Positions 1 to 11,456 of a DNA stretch of 64,000 nt are shown here, piece by piece; position 1 is the first letter of the stretch; each line of letters starts with the position of its first letter. The stretch is from Tubiluchus corallicola (lineage: Eukaryota > Priapulida > Priapulimorpha > Priapulimorphida > Tubiluchidae). Position numbers and translations under genes: made by a program. The notes under the pieces were generated by a model. The model was given only the letters and a program-made list of their open reading frames with translations. It was not told the origin of the DNA and ran no database searches. Location of the stretch: NCBI GenBank assembly GCA_030141605.1, contig JAQGDQ010000206.1, positions 1-64,000 of the forward strand, in the 5' to 3' direction.

Positions 1-24
1 ATTCAAAATTGTATCTATTCTATT

Positions 25-825
25 ATATTAATATTCTTGGTATCTTAATATATATATATATAAGATTCGAGGCTACAGCTTCGACGAGGGCACCATTTGC
101 GGCGATCTATATATCAAACGAAAGGTCTCGATCTAGTGTCGTGCCATTGGGGGTTTATTTTTCGAATTGGGCCCACAGCGAGGAAGGGGAGGCGAAAAAC
201 CTCCAAAAATGGCCATTTTCGGCCGTTTTTTGCAAAAGTTATACAGCTGAGATGTAGAGAACGGGAACGGGCCGAGGGGGGTGCTGGGTATGGATAGATA
301 GCCCGTTCAGCGGTGGGTGTGGTAGGCATATCTAGAATTCCCGAGAGGGCCACGGGGTCCCGTAACGGGCGTTTTCGCGGACCCAACTCGCGACTTTTTC
401 GAAATTTTGACCAAACAGCCTGCGGTAAAAACGTTCTAGCGCCGCCCAGTGGGACTCTCGGAAGGAGATATATAGCTCCTTACAAAGAGGAAGGACAGGA
501 CTACACGATGATGTGGGTTATATTTTAGGGCAGGTCCACCGAGAGGAGTATCGACGAGTTAATTAGAGGTTCCATTTTCGGCAATTTTCGCTTAGAAAAC
601 TGCTGACGCAAAGGCATTGTTGTGACGTCATCCATTGTATTCTGTCTATAATCTTATAACTTTAATTCAGTAAAAGCTGCTACAGGCTTTGCGTTAGTTA
701 AACAAACTGTAGGCATGATGTTACAGGCTTTGCGTTATAAATGTGGACTAGGTAGGATGTTCGCGTGTTATTGATTATACGTGGTTTTTTACGCAAAATC
801 TTTTGCGGGGCCTTTGCTAGTCTTA
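25..825 (+). repeat. satellite unit 1 (short form)
   Basis: First of five head-to-tail copies of a repeat. Each copy opens with a TATTAATATTCTTGGTAT-like stretch and a short TA run, followed by ATTCGAGGCTACAG, and ends near TTTGCGGGGCCTTTGCTA. Other copies start near 826, 3304, 4967 and 5773. Short open frames recur at the same place in each copy on both strands, but they change with small indels and look like chance. No gene is seen here. Confidence 0.85.
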
Positions 826-2712
826 TATATTAATATTCTTGGTATGGGCTTAATTTATTTATTTATATATATATATATATATAAGATTCGAGGCTACAGC
901 CCGGACGAGGGCACCATTTGCGGCGATCTATATATCAAACGAAAGGTCTCGATCTAGTGTCGTGCCATTGATGGTTTATTTTTCGAATGGGGCCCACCGG
1001 GAGGAACGGGGGGCGAAAAACCTCCAAAAATGGCCATTTTTCGGCCGTTTTTTGCAAAAGTTATACGGCTGAGATGTAGAGAACGGGAACGGGCCGAGGG
1101 TGGTGCTGGGCATGGATAGATAGCCCGTTCAGCGGTGGGTGTGGTAGGCATATCTAGAATTCCCGAGAGGGCCACGGCGTCCCGTAACGGGCGTTTTCCC
1201 GGACCCAACTCGCGACTTTTTCGAAATTTTGACCAAACAGCCTGCGGTAAAAACGTTCTAGCGCCGCCCAGTGGGACTCTCGGAAGGAGATATATAGCTC
1301 CTTACAAAGAGGAAGGACAGGACTACACGATGATGTGGGTTATATTTTAGGGCAGGTCCACCGAGAGGAGTATCGATGAGTTAATTAGAGGTTCCATTTT
1401 CGGCAATTTTCGCTTAGAAAACTGCTGACGCAAAGGCATTGTTGAGACGTCATCCATTGTATTCTGTCTATAATCTTATAGCTTTAATTCAGCAAAAAGC
1501 TGCTACAGGCAAAGTAAACAAACAGTAGACACGATGTTACGGGCTTTGTGTTATAAATGTGGACTAGGTAGGATGTTCGCGTATTATTGATTACACGTGT
1601 ATTTATACGCAATCTTTTGCGGGGCCTTTGCTATTTATTATATTATAGCACATAGTTTCAACTTTGTGAAAAATGTTTGGAATGGTTTTGTTGTAATGCT
1701 GTGCTGTTGGTGCTTGTGCTATAGGTGTTGTCATCGTTGCCACCATCATCATCATCATCATCAACATCATGATCACCACGTGAGGTGGTGGATTTGATGT
1801 GGTGTGGTGGTGGTGTGCTTTGTTTGTTGTGCTATGGATGGTGTGGTGGGGTGACAGGGTGTGTGGGGTGTGGTGTGGGTAGTGTGGTATGGAGTGGGTG
1901 GCGTGGTGTGTGGGTGGGTGGGTGTTGTGGTGCGGTGTGGTGTTATGGTGTGGTGCAGTGCGGTGTGATGTGGTGGAGTATTATGGTGTGGGTGGTGTGG
2001 TGTGTGGGTGGTGCGGTGTGGTGTGGTGCAGTGGTATGGTGTGGTGCAGTGTGGTGTGATGTGGTGGAGTCATATGGTGTGGTTGGTGTGGTGTGGTATG
2101 TGGGTCGTGCGGTGTGCTGCAGTGGTATGTTGTGGTGCGGTGTGGTGTGATGTGGTGGAGTGGTATGGAGTGGGTGGCGTGGTGTGTTCATGGGTGGGTG
2201 TTGGGTGGGTGTTGTGGTGCAGTGTGGTGTTATGGTGTGGTGCTGTGCGGTGTGATGTGGTGGAGTCGTATGGTGTGGGTGGTGTGGTGTGGTGTGTGGG
2301 TGGTGCGGTGTGCTGCAGCGGTATGGTGTGTAGGTGGGTGGGTGGTGTGGTGCAGTGTGGTGTTATGGTGTGGTGCTGTGTGGTGTTATGGTGTGGTGCT
2401 GTGCGGTGTGATGTGGTGGAGTATTATGGTGTGTGTGGTGTGGTGTGGTGTGTGGGTGGTGCAGTGGCATGGTGTGGTGCAGTGTGGTGTGATGTGGTGG
2501 AGTGGTGTGGTGTGTAGGTGGTATGGTGTGGTGTGGGTGGTGTGGTGTGTAGGTGGGTGGGAGGTGTGGTGCAGTGTGGTGTTATGGTGTGGTGCTGTGC
2601 GGTGTGGTGTGGTGGAGTGGTATGGTGTAGTGCAGTGTGGTGTGATGAGGTGGAGTGGTGTGGTGTGGGTTTTGTGTTGATTTGTGCACAAAATTCTTTT
2701 TGTGGGGTTTGG
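826..2712 (+). repeat. satellite unit 2 (long form)
   Basis: Second copy of the array unit. Where the short form ends, it continues with an extra block: an AT-rich piece near 1630-1735, a CATCATCAT run near 1743-1762, a G/T-only minisatellite, and a closing GTGGGGTTTGGCTAGT. That closing motif resembles the short-unit end (GCGGGGCCTTTGCTAGT), so the long form may be two diverged units joined. An interrupted (ATT)n tract and a LINE fragment follow it. Confidence 0.8.
1787..2690 (+). repeat. G/T-only minisatellite core (GTGGT-rich)
   Basis: About 900 bp built from GTGGT/GTGTGGTG words with recurring GCAGTG and GATGTGGTGGAGT spacers. The plus strand has almost no A or C apart from these spacers. 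Long frames are open on both strands (Trp/Cys/Val/Gly on plus, His/Thr/Pro on minus) only because this vocabulary rarely forms stops. It recurs at 4272-4905 and 6733-7280. Confidence 0.9.
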
Positions 2713-2715
2713 CTA

Positions 2716-2781
<66 letters not shown>

Positions 2782-2782
2782 C
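2713..2782. repeat. (ATT)n microsatellite
   Basis: About 21 uninterrupted ATT triplets directly join the coding remnant of a minus-strand LINE. Read on the minus strand it is (AAT)n, like the simple-repeat tail of some non-LTR elements. Here, however, it follows the motif LAKLRSG, which is not the usual protein end. Confidence 0.95.
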
Positions 2783-3300
2783 CACTTCTTAGCTTTGCAA
2801 GTACAGACCTGTATTTTCCTTGCATATTAATATAAACATATGGTTCTACTCCAAAGCTGTTCTTATACAATATATATGTTCTAAGTTTAGGGTAATCTGC
2901 ATTTTTTGCTTTCCAATCAACACATTGTTTCTCATACAGCTGTGCCCATGCTCTGCTAAGAGGTACAGTATCCATATTAACAAAAGCTTGCTGGAACCCT
3001 GCTTCCTCTAGAACTTTAGAAATTTCATATGACCAACCAACGTTGGTATTACGGTCCCAAAGAAATATTCTCTTAACAAGTCTAGAATTATCAAGTGTTA
3101 AAAGACGATTCCAATACCTTATCATAGATGACTTTCTTCTAACTGAAGATGGTGACCATCCCATATCACCCTGTATACATTGATTAGCAGCAAAATTATG
3201 AACACCAAGAAATATTCTTAATGCCTTATTCTGGACAGTATCAATTTTAGGGTACTTGTTATATCCCCATACTTCTGAACCATAATATATTATATTATAT
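2783..3300 (-). pseudogene. LINE reverse transcriptase C-terminal fragment
   Basis: The minus strand is open for about 500 bases and reads YGSEVWG...NKALRIFLGVH... GDMGW... then EPYVYINMQGKYRSVLAKLRSG. This matches the C-terminal region after the polymerase core in many invertebrate non-LTR retrotransposons. There is no start, catalytic domain or endonuclease. The frame runs into the (AAT)n tract, so the fragment is truncated at both ends. It interrupts the satellite array between units 2 and 3. Confidence 0.75.
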
Positions 3301-3303
3301 CAT

Positions 3304-4966
3304 CCCTTATATTAATATTCTTGGTATATATATTTATTTATATATTTATTTATATATAAGATTCGAGGCTACAGCCCGGACGAGGGCACCATTTGCGGCG
3401 ATCTATATATCAAACGAAAGGTCTCGATCTAGTGTCGTCTCATTGGGGGTTTATTTTTCGAATTGGGCCCACCGGGAGGAACGGGGGGCGAAAAACCCCC
3501 CAAAATAGCCCTTTTTCGGGCGTTTTTTGCAAAAGTTATACGGCTGAGATGTAGAGAACGGGAACGGGCCGAGGGGGGTGCGGGGTATGGATAGATAGCC
3601 CGTTCAGCGGTGGGTGTCATAGGCCTATTTAGAATTCCCAAGAGGGCCACGGGGTCCCGTAACGGGCGTTTTCGCGGACCCAACTCGCGATTTTTTCGAA
3701 ATTTTGATCAAACAGCCTGCGGGAAAAACGTTCTAGCGGCGCCCGGTGGGACTCTAGGAAGGAGATATGGGGTTCTTTACAAAGAGGAAGGACAGGGCTA
3801 CACGATGATGTGGGCTATATTTTAGGGCAGGTCCACCGAGAGGAGTATCAACGAGTTAGTTAGGAGTTCTATTTTCGGCAATTTTCACTTAGAAAACTGC
3901 TGACGCAAAGGCATTGTTGTGACGTCATCCATTGTACTCTGTCTATAATCTTATAACTTTAATTCAGCAAAAAGCTGCCTGCTACGGGTTTGCGTTAGTT
4001 AAACAAACAGTAGGCATGATGTTACGGGCTTTGCGTTATACATGAGGACTAGGTAGGATGTTCGCGTATTATTGATTACACGTGTATTTATACGCAAAAT
4101 CTTTTGCGGGGCGTTTGCTATTTATTATATTATAGCACATAGTTTCAACTTTGTGAAAAATGTTTGGAATGGTTTTGTTGTAATGCTGTGCTGTTGGTGC
4201 TTGTGCTATAGGTGTCGTCATCGTTGCCACCATCATCATCATCATCAACATCATGATCACCACGTGAGGTGGTGGATTTGATGTGGTGTGGTGGTGGTGT
4301 GCTTTGTGTGTTGTGCTATGGATGGTGTGGTGGGGTGATAGGGTGTGTGGGGTGTGGTGTGGAGTGGGTGGCGTGGTGTGTGGGTGGGTGGGTGTTGTGG
4401 TGCAGTGTGTTGTTATGGTGTGGTGCAGTGCGGTGTGATGTGATGTGGTGGAGTATTATGGTGTGGGTGGTGTGGTGTGTGGGTGGGTGGTGCGATGTGG
4501 TGTGGTGCAGTGATATGGTGTGGTGCAGTGTGGTGTGATGTGGTGGAGTCGTATGGTGTGGGTGGTGTGGTGTGGTGTGTGGGTGGTGCGGTGTGCTGCA
4601 GTGGTATGGTGTGGTGTGGTGTGGTGTGATGTGGTGGAATGGTATGGTGTGGGTGGTGTGGTGTGGTGCAGTGTGGTGTGCGGTGTGATGTGGTGGAGTA
4701 TTATGGTGTGGGTGGTGTGGTGTGCTGTGTGGGTGGTGCAGTGGTATGGTGTGGTGCAGTGTGGTGTGATATGGTGGAGTGGTATGGTGTGGGTGGTGTG
4801 GTGTGGTGCAGTGCGGTGTGGTGGTATTGTGTGGTGCAGTGTGGTGCGACGAGGTGGAGTGGTATAGTGTGGTGCAGTGTGGTGTGATGAGGTGGAGTGG
4901 TGTGGTGTGGGTTGTGTGTTGATTTGTGCACAAAATTCTTTTTGTGGGGTTTGGCTAGTCTCTTTT
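3304..4966 (+). repeat. satellite unit 3 (long form)
   Basis: Third array copy, long form, with the CATCATCAT run near 4231 and a G/T minisatellite. Positions 3610-4700 are almost identical to 6070-7150, an offset of about 2.46 kb. This indicates a recent duplication of a two-unit block (one long plus one short). Confidence 0.85.
4272..4905 (+). repeat. G/T-only minisatellite core, second block
   Basis: Same GTGGT vocabulary as 1787-2690 but shorter. The first 89 codons of one chance frame are identical to those at 6732-7001, confirming recent duplication. Confidence 0.9.
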
Positions 4967-5772
4967 ATTAATATTCTTGGTATCTTAATATATATATAAG
5001 ATTCGAGGCTACAGCTCGGACGACGGCACCATTTGCGGCGATTTATATATCAAACGAAAGGTCTCGATCTAGTGTCGTGCCATTGATGGTTTATTTTTCG
5101 AATCGGGCCCACCGGGAGAAACGGGGGGCGAAAAACCTCCAAAAATGGCCGTTTTTCGGCCGTTTTTTGCAAAAAATTGCAAAAGTTATACGGCTGAGAT
5201 GTAGAGAACGGGAATGGGCCGAGGGTGTTCCTGAGTATGGATAGATAGCCCGTTCAGCGGTGGGTGTAGTAGGCATATTTAGAATTCCCGAGAGGGCCAG
5301 GGCGCCCCGCAACGGGCGTTTTCCCGGACCCAACTCGCGACTTTTTCGAAATTTTGACCAAACAGCCTGCGGGAAAAACGTTCTAGCGTCGACCGGTGGG
5401 ACTCTAGGAAGGAGATATGGGGCTCTTTACAAAGAGGAAGGACAGGGCTACACGATGATGTGGGCTATATGTTAGGGCAGGTCCACCTAGAGAAGTACCG
5501 ACGAGTTAATTAGAGGTTCTATTTTCGGCAATTTTCGCTTAGAAAACTACTGACGCAATGCCATTGTTGTGACGTCATCCATTGTACTCTGTCTATAAGC
5601 TTATAGCTTTAATTCAGTAAAAGCTACAGGCTTTGCGTTAGTTAAACAAACAGTAGGCACGATGTGAAGGGCTTCGTGTTATAAATGAGGACTAGGTAGG
5701 ATGTTCGCGTATTATTGATTACACGTGGTTTTTTACGCAAAATCTTTTGCTGGGCCTTTGCTATCTACTATT
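4967..5772 (+). repeat. satellite unit 4 (short form)
   Basis: Short-form copy with the same boundaries as unit 1. It has a small insertion, GCAAAAAATTGCAAAAG, near 5168-5184. No gene is seen. Confidence 0.85.
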
Positions 5773-7280
5773 ATATTAATATTCTTGGTATATATATATA
5801 TATATTTATTTATATATAAGATTCGAGGCTACAGACCGGACGAGGGCACCATTTGCGACGATCTATATATCAAACGAAAGGTCTCCATCTAGTGTCGTGC
5901 CACTGATGGTTTATTTGTCGAATTGGGCCCACCGCGAGGAAGGGGAGGCGAAAAACCTCCAAAAATGGCCATTTTTCGGCCGTTTTTTGCAAAAGTTATA
6001 CGGCTGAGATGTAGAGAACGGGAACGGGCCGAGGGGGGTGCTGGGTATGGATAGATAGCCCGTTCAGCGGTGGGTGTCATAGGCCTATTTAGAATTCCCA
6101 AGAGGGCCACGGGGTCCCGTAACGGGCGTTTTCGCGGACCCAACTCGCGATTTTTTCGAAATTTTGATCAAACAGCCTGCGGGAAAAACGTTCTAGCGGC
6201 GCCCGGTGGGACTCTCGGAAGGAGATATGGAGCTCTTTACAAAGAGAAAGAACGGGGCTACACGATGATGTGGGCTATATGTTAGGGCAGGTCCACCGAG
6301 AGGAGTATTGGCGAGTTAATTGGGAGTTCCATTTTCGGCAATTTCCGCTTAGAAAGCTGCTGACGCAATGCCATTGTTGTGACGTCATCCATTGTATTCT
6401 GTCTGTAATCTTATAGCTTTAATTCAGCAAAAAGCTGCCTGCTACGGGTTTGCGTTAGTTAAACAAACAGTAGGCATGATGTTACGGGCTTTGCGTTATA
6501 CATGAGGACTAGGTAGGATGTTCGCGTATTATTGATTACACGTGTATTTATACGCAAAATCTTTTGCGGGGCGTTTGCTATTTATTATATTATAGCACAT
6601 AGTTTCAACTTTGTGAAAAATGTTTGGAATGGTTTTGTTGTAATGCTGTGCTGTTGATGCTTGTGCTATAGGTGTCGTCATCGTTGCCACCATCATCATC
6701 ATCATCATCAACATCATGATCACCACGTGAGGTGGTGGATTTGATGTGGTGTGGTGGTGGTGTGCTTTGTGTGTTGTGCTATGGATGGTGTGGTGGGGTG
6801 ATAGGGTGTGTGGGGTGTGGTGTGGAGTGGGTGGCGTGGTGTGTGGGTGGGTGGGTGTTGTGGTGCAGTGTGTTGTTATGGTGTGGTGCAGTGCGGTGTG
6901 ATGTGATGTGGTGGAGTATTATGGTGTGGGTGGTGTGGTGTGTGGGTGGGTGGTGCGATGTGGTGTGGTGCAGTGATATGGTGTGGTGCAGTGTGGTGTG
7001 ATGTGGTGGAGTCGTATGGTGTGGGTGGTGTGGTGTGGTGTGTGGGTGGTGCGGTGTGCTGCAGTGGTATGGTGTGGTGTGGTGTGATGTGGTGGAATGG
7101 TATGGTGTGGGTGGTGTGGTGTGGTGCAGTGTGGTGTGCGGTGTGATGTGATGTGGTGGAGTATTATGGTGTGGGTGGTGTGGTGTGCTGTGTGGGTGGT
7201 GCAGTGGTATGGTGTGGTGCAGTGTGGTGTGATATGGTGGAGTGGTATGGTGTGGGTGGTGTGGTGTGTAGGTGGTATGG
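5773..7280 (+). repeat. satellite unit 5 (long form, truncated)
   Basis: Last array copy. Its G/T core starts near 6733 and stops abruptly near 7280, where ordinary AT-rich sequence begins. The usual closing motif (GTGGGGTTTGGCTAGT) is missing, so this is the broken edge of the array. Confidence 0.85.
6733..7280 (+). repeat. G/T-only minisatellite core, third block
   Basis: Near-identical to the start of the 4272-4905 block, then truncated. It marks the downstream end of the satellite array. Confidence 0.9.
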
Positions 7281-7540
7281 TGACCTTTGTAGTTCCAAAC
7301 TTCCAGTATAAGTAGATCTTCCATTTCAGTATACAAAATATCACATTTTGAAATTCAAGCAAACACTGTCTTGAAGTAAAAGTATATAAAAGAGATGCTT
7401 GATTTTATGAACTAGTCAACTTACTCAAATATTTGATAGGCCAATAGTAGACTAATTTCAAATTTAGTGTTACATTAACAAATTTAATTCTTAAAATTTC
7501 AAATTTAATTGTTAAGCATCTCGATAAGCATGTTTGTACT
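7281..7540. other. AT-rich stretch, nothing recognised
   Basis: Ordinary AT-rich sequence between the satellite edge and the 5S-related element. No frame, repeat or motif could be supported. Confidence 0.6.
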
Positions 7541-8140
7541 GTATAACAATTTGTATTTTAACTGGTTAAGCAATATATTTAAAAATCACGTTGAAAACAC
7601 CAGTTCTTGTCTGATCACCGAAGTTAAGCAACGTAGAGCCTGGTTAGTACTTGGATGAGTGACTGCCTAGGAATACCAGGTGCTGTAGGCTTACGGGATG
7701 CCCACACTTTATCTCGACACTAGGCGGAGGAGCTGCACAAGCAGCCAGCGGCTAGAGGGCGGAGGAGGTCAAGTGACCCAACAGCCATGTGTAGAGGAGT
7801 AAACCTTCCAAATCAGGAGTGGAGCCCCGAAGGCGGACTAGTGCATCATGCCCACTGACTCCGGCAGCTAGCTCCTGCAGCCAACCTGGTGCCAAACGTA
7901 TCGCTCCACTTTCCTTTGAACTACACCAGCGAGGAAAAGAGGGGGTTCCTGTTGTCTGGGCAACTCAGGATCTCCATACACCTTGCCCAGGCGTGCGCCC
8001 TGGAGAGGCCACTCCAGTGGTTCAAGGATCGCACTGCTCAGCCACAGTCGACGCTGCAGCGCCATCAATGTGATCAATAACTGACTCTCTTGGCGCACAC
8101 TCCATTGTCTTCCGAGACAGAAGGATGCCAACAACAATAA
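7541..8140 (+). repeat. 5S rRNA-derived SINE-like element, copy 1
   Basis: Positions about 7598-7692 resemble 5S rRNA, including the internal promoter region: AAGTTAAGCAACG (A-box part), GCCTGGTTAGTACTTGGATG (C-box part), then GAATACCAGGTGCTGTAGGC. A body of about 440 bp follows and ends in GAAGGATGCCAACAACAATAAAA. The same head and body recur inverted at 44566-45140, and about 50 bp upstream of the 5S part is also shared. This fits a SINE of the 5S class. A dispersed 5S pseudogene carried inside a larger repeat is the alternative. Frames inside it are not conserved as protein. Confidence 0.75.
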
Positions 8141-9705
8141 AATTTTTGCATAATGCTGTTGTTGTGTTCGTACATTGTAACTTCCATTCAGATTGTATGG
8201 TGTGAAATCGTAAATTAACAATGTCAACTTTTGAACTGCAGTTTTGAGAAAGAACGGTTTTCGTTTATTATTCCATTCACTTCGATAGAGAAAATAATTT
8301 TGTTTCCTAGTCCAAAGTGCAATGACAACAAAGTTATGTTTCACTTTATGCCAAATTTCAGAGGCACCACAGCTCTCTCCATTTTGCCACCTTCCTCTGT
8401 TCTGTGTCTCATCCTTTTTCTAATGCCTGAACTGTTTTAATACCGGTTACTACGCATTATTACACTAAAGATGTAAACACAGATGAATATACTCTAGATT
8501 CGAAGAAGATAGATGAAGATACGAACAAGAGGACAAGGTGGCGCCTGTGTATGGCGACTTGGTTTCACCTGCTCTTATCTTCTTCAGTCTTTTATCATTA
8601 ATTATTATTAATTCATCAGTTACGTACACTTATGATAAAGAGGATCTGTTTTGCTTCAAAAATTGTAGGAATTCAATGGCATATTTGTATGAAACTAGGG
8701 TGGTAAAGAGAGTGCAAGTTATCATGAAAGTTGAATTCCATCCAGCTAATAAATATTTTGAAATGCTCGCCTCTGGTCACAGGTACCGCTCAATTAATGA
8801 TAAAACCACAAGAACTTTAAATTCTTTCTATCCCGCTGCAATTCGCACCATCGACAGTAAATTTCAGTAAATCTCCAATATTAATTCTCTATCTCGCCGT
8901 ACAACTGATTGAATTATTTGTGTTAATCTCCTTGTTGTTTCCATAAGTTATTGCAGTACGTAAAACCACGTAAATTTCATTGTATGTATTAGTGATTAGT
9001 GTTATGCAACAGTGACAATAAATTGCTTGTTTACTTACTTATTGTGACGTTTCACAATGGTCAAACCTGATGCAATACTTAGCGGAAATAGCGGAATCGT
9101 ATCCTACAGAGAATAAAGCTTAAATACAAAACCGAAACATACAAGATTGACCATTAAAAATCAATAACTCTTTAACTACATGTCCTGCTTTCCTCATCTG
9201 CAAATTTCTGCGTTAGTAACTAATACTACAGCTATGTCACGTATTATTTATCTAGCTAAGTTTATTTTTAGATACCCCTTGTGCGTAATAGTTGTTTATC
9301 CCACGTGAACGTGATTTGTGATCGTGTTTTAGGTATCGAACTGTACGGGAAGACTGGTTCGTATCAGTAATTACGAATCTGGATGCTTTTTTGCAAAAGC
9401 ATGGCTTCTCTTTGATAATTTTTGTAAACTAAATTCACTTATTTTTTGCACAGACGATACTAATTGAATTTTTTTTCACTAGTGCTTCAGCCGGGCACTA
9501 ACAAAGTTTTAGTTAGAACTTTGCTTCTCTTGCTGCTGGTGTTTAAATTGCATATAAGAGACATAATAATATTTTTGCATTGTACATATTCAACTGCTTA
9601 ATTAATTTAGTTACATTATAAATGCTGTTTGGTGCATTATTAACTAATTTTTAATAATGATTTTAAAACAATGTTATGCATTTGTAAATTGCGGATGGTG
9701 ATGAT
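8141..9705. other. intergenic or intronic sequence, no gene recognised
   Basis: AT-rich sequence. A 110-codon frame at 8538-8870 has no recognisable domain. A short TTACTTACTTATT tail near 9028 resembles the 3' tails seen at 17170 and 59350. Searching by eye for the missing N-terminal exons of SUCLA2 found nothing convincing. Confidence 0.5.
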
Positions 9706-9713
9706 GTTTACGC

Positions 9714-10196
9714 CGAAGGTGTGCAAATGATTTGACTAGCCGGGCCACATTAAACTTTCCCGCAATTCCTGCGGGCCACAGGCAGTTTGATGAAGGTGCC
9801 AAGTACAGAAGGGCCTAATAACGATTTTTTTTGCATCCGACCTGCGTACATCATTAGTACTACACTCAAGAAACTACATTAGAAGTTATTAAAATTTATA
9901 TTACAAACCATATATTTCTACTTTCAGGACAGATAGTGGTAATTTCATTACAATGCATAGTAGTAATGTGTATCACACAGTCTGTGTAGTACAGTGACAA
10001 TAAGCTACAACCGTCTTGTAAGGGTTAGTGGCATCCGATCTAGTAGAAAAAACTACACGCACTGTCTTTGGGATTGTGGCACGGACTTCAGCTGGATACA
10101 CTCAATTAATCGCCTGGGCCGCACTTTCATTAGATTGACAAATCTCTTTGCAGGCCGCACAAATTCTCTCGGCGGGCCGCAATTTACACACCCCTG
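9714..10196 (+). mobile_element. hAT-type MITE, copy 1
   Basis: Flanked by a perfect 8-bp duplication GTTTACGC (9706-9713 and 10197-10204), the hallmark length for hAT transposons. The right end is ACACACCCCTG and the left end is a mutated CGAAGGTGTGCAAAT. The subterminal parts are rich in GGGCCGCA. The same element is at 39155-39655 (inverted) and 54692-55118. It has no transposase frame. Confidence 0.9.
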
Positions 10197-10204
10197 GTTT
10201 ACGC

Positions 10205-10620
10205 CTTTTTATGTATTAATTATTTTCATTTTAAGCATATCAGACTGAGGTTTTGTACTATTTTTTCTGCATCGTATTTTTCTAATTTAGGGTTAAGTTG
10301 CATGCGTGGCAAAGTGGAAATTTTTCTGATTTTTTCTCCAGAAAATACTAGTGCTTCCGCGTTTAAAAATTTCATGTTTTGTCACTAACGAAGTTTCGTG
10401 AAATACAGATTATACGTGTAGTTGAAAATCCGTGCTGTTTATGAGTTGCTAAGATTCTTTTCAAGGAAACCAGACTCAGTGAATAGAAAAGTGATATCTG
10501 TTCAGATGTTGTAAAGAGGCTAAACTTTTCTCCCAAATGAAAGAGCATGTAACTTGCTGAGGGGAAACCTCATGTAGTTATTTTAGAAGTTCTTTCCACT
10601 ATCATTTGCAAAATCGGAAT
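10205..10620. other. no feature recognised
   Basis: AT-rich spacer between the hAT MITE and the 97-bp array. No supportable gene or repeat. Confidence 0.5.
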
Positions 10621-11456
10621 ATGCATTTCCAAATGAGCGGAACGTTGTGTGTGCATTGTAAATCTTGGGTTTGCAATCAGGGTAGTCTTAACACACGGCA
10701 TGCAGTACAGCTACAACATGCATTTCCAAATGAGCGGAACGTTGTGTGTGCATTGTAAATCTTGGGTTTACAATCAGAGCAGTCTTAACACACGGCGCGC
10801 AGTACAGCTACAATATGCATTTCCAAATGAGCGGAACGTTGTGTGTGCATTGTAAATCTTGGGTTTGCAATCAGAGCAGTCTTAACACACGGCATGCAGT
10901 ACAGCTACAATATGCATTTCCAAATGAGCGGAACGTTGTGTGTGCATTGTAAATCCTGGGTTTACAATCAGGGTAGTCTTAACAGACGGCACGCAGTACA
11001 GCTACAACATGCATTTCCAAATGAGCGGAACGTTGTGTGTGCATTGTAAATCTTGGGTTTACAATCAGAGCAGTCTTAACACACGGCGCGCAGTACAGCT
11101 ACAATATGCATTTCCAAATGAGCGGAACATTGTGTGTGCATTGTAAATCTTGGGTTTGCAATCAGAGCAGTCTTAACACACGGCATGCAGTACAGCTACA
11201 ACATGCATTTCCAAATGAGCGGAACGTTGTGTGTGCATTGTAAATCTTGGGTTTACAATCAGAGCAGTCTTAACACACGGCATGCAGTACAGCTACAATA
11301 TGCATTTCCAAATGAGCGGAACGTTGTGTGTGCATTGTAAATCCTGGGTTTACAATCAGGGTAGTCTTAACAGACGGCACGCAGTACAGCTACAATATGC
11401 ATTTCCAAATGAGCGGAACATTGTGGGTGCATTGTAAATCTTGGGTTTGCAATCAG
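10621..11456 (+). repeat. 97-bp minisatellite, about 8.6 copies
   Basis: The word ATGCATTTCCAAATGAGCGG recurs every 97 bp from 10621 to 11397. Units differ at a few positions (GGGTAGTC or AGAGCAGTC; ACACACGG or ACAGACGG), and the variants come in patterns suggesting unit-group duplication. The period is one base more than a multiple of 3, so the eight overlapping 68-codon frames only reflect periodicity. Confidence 0.95.

Noticed and set aside
1785-2680. Overlapping frames of 100-195 codons on both strands in the G/T tract
   Set aside because: Low-complexity vocabulary (Cys/Trp/Val/Gly or His/Thr/Pro) caused by base composition; no start context, domain or splice pattern.
8538-8870. 110-codon frame as a gene or SUCLA2 exon
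   Set aside because: No similarity to SUCLA2 or other families, and no convincing splice sites at a matching phase.
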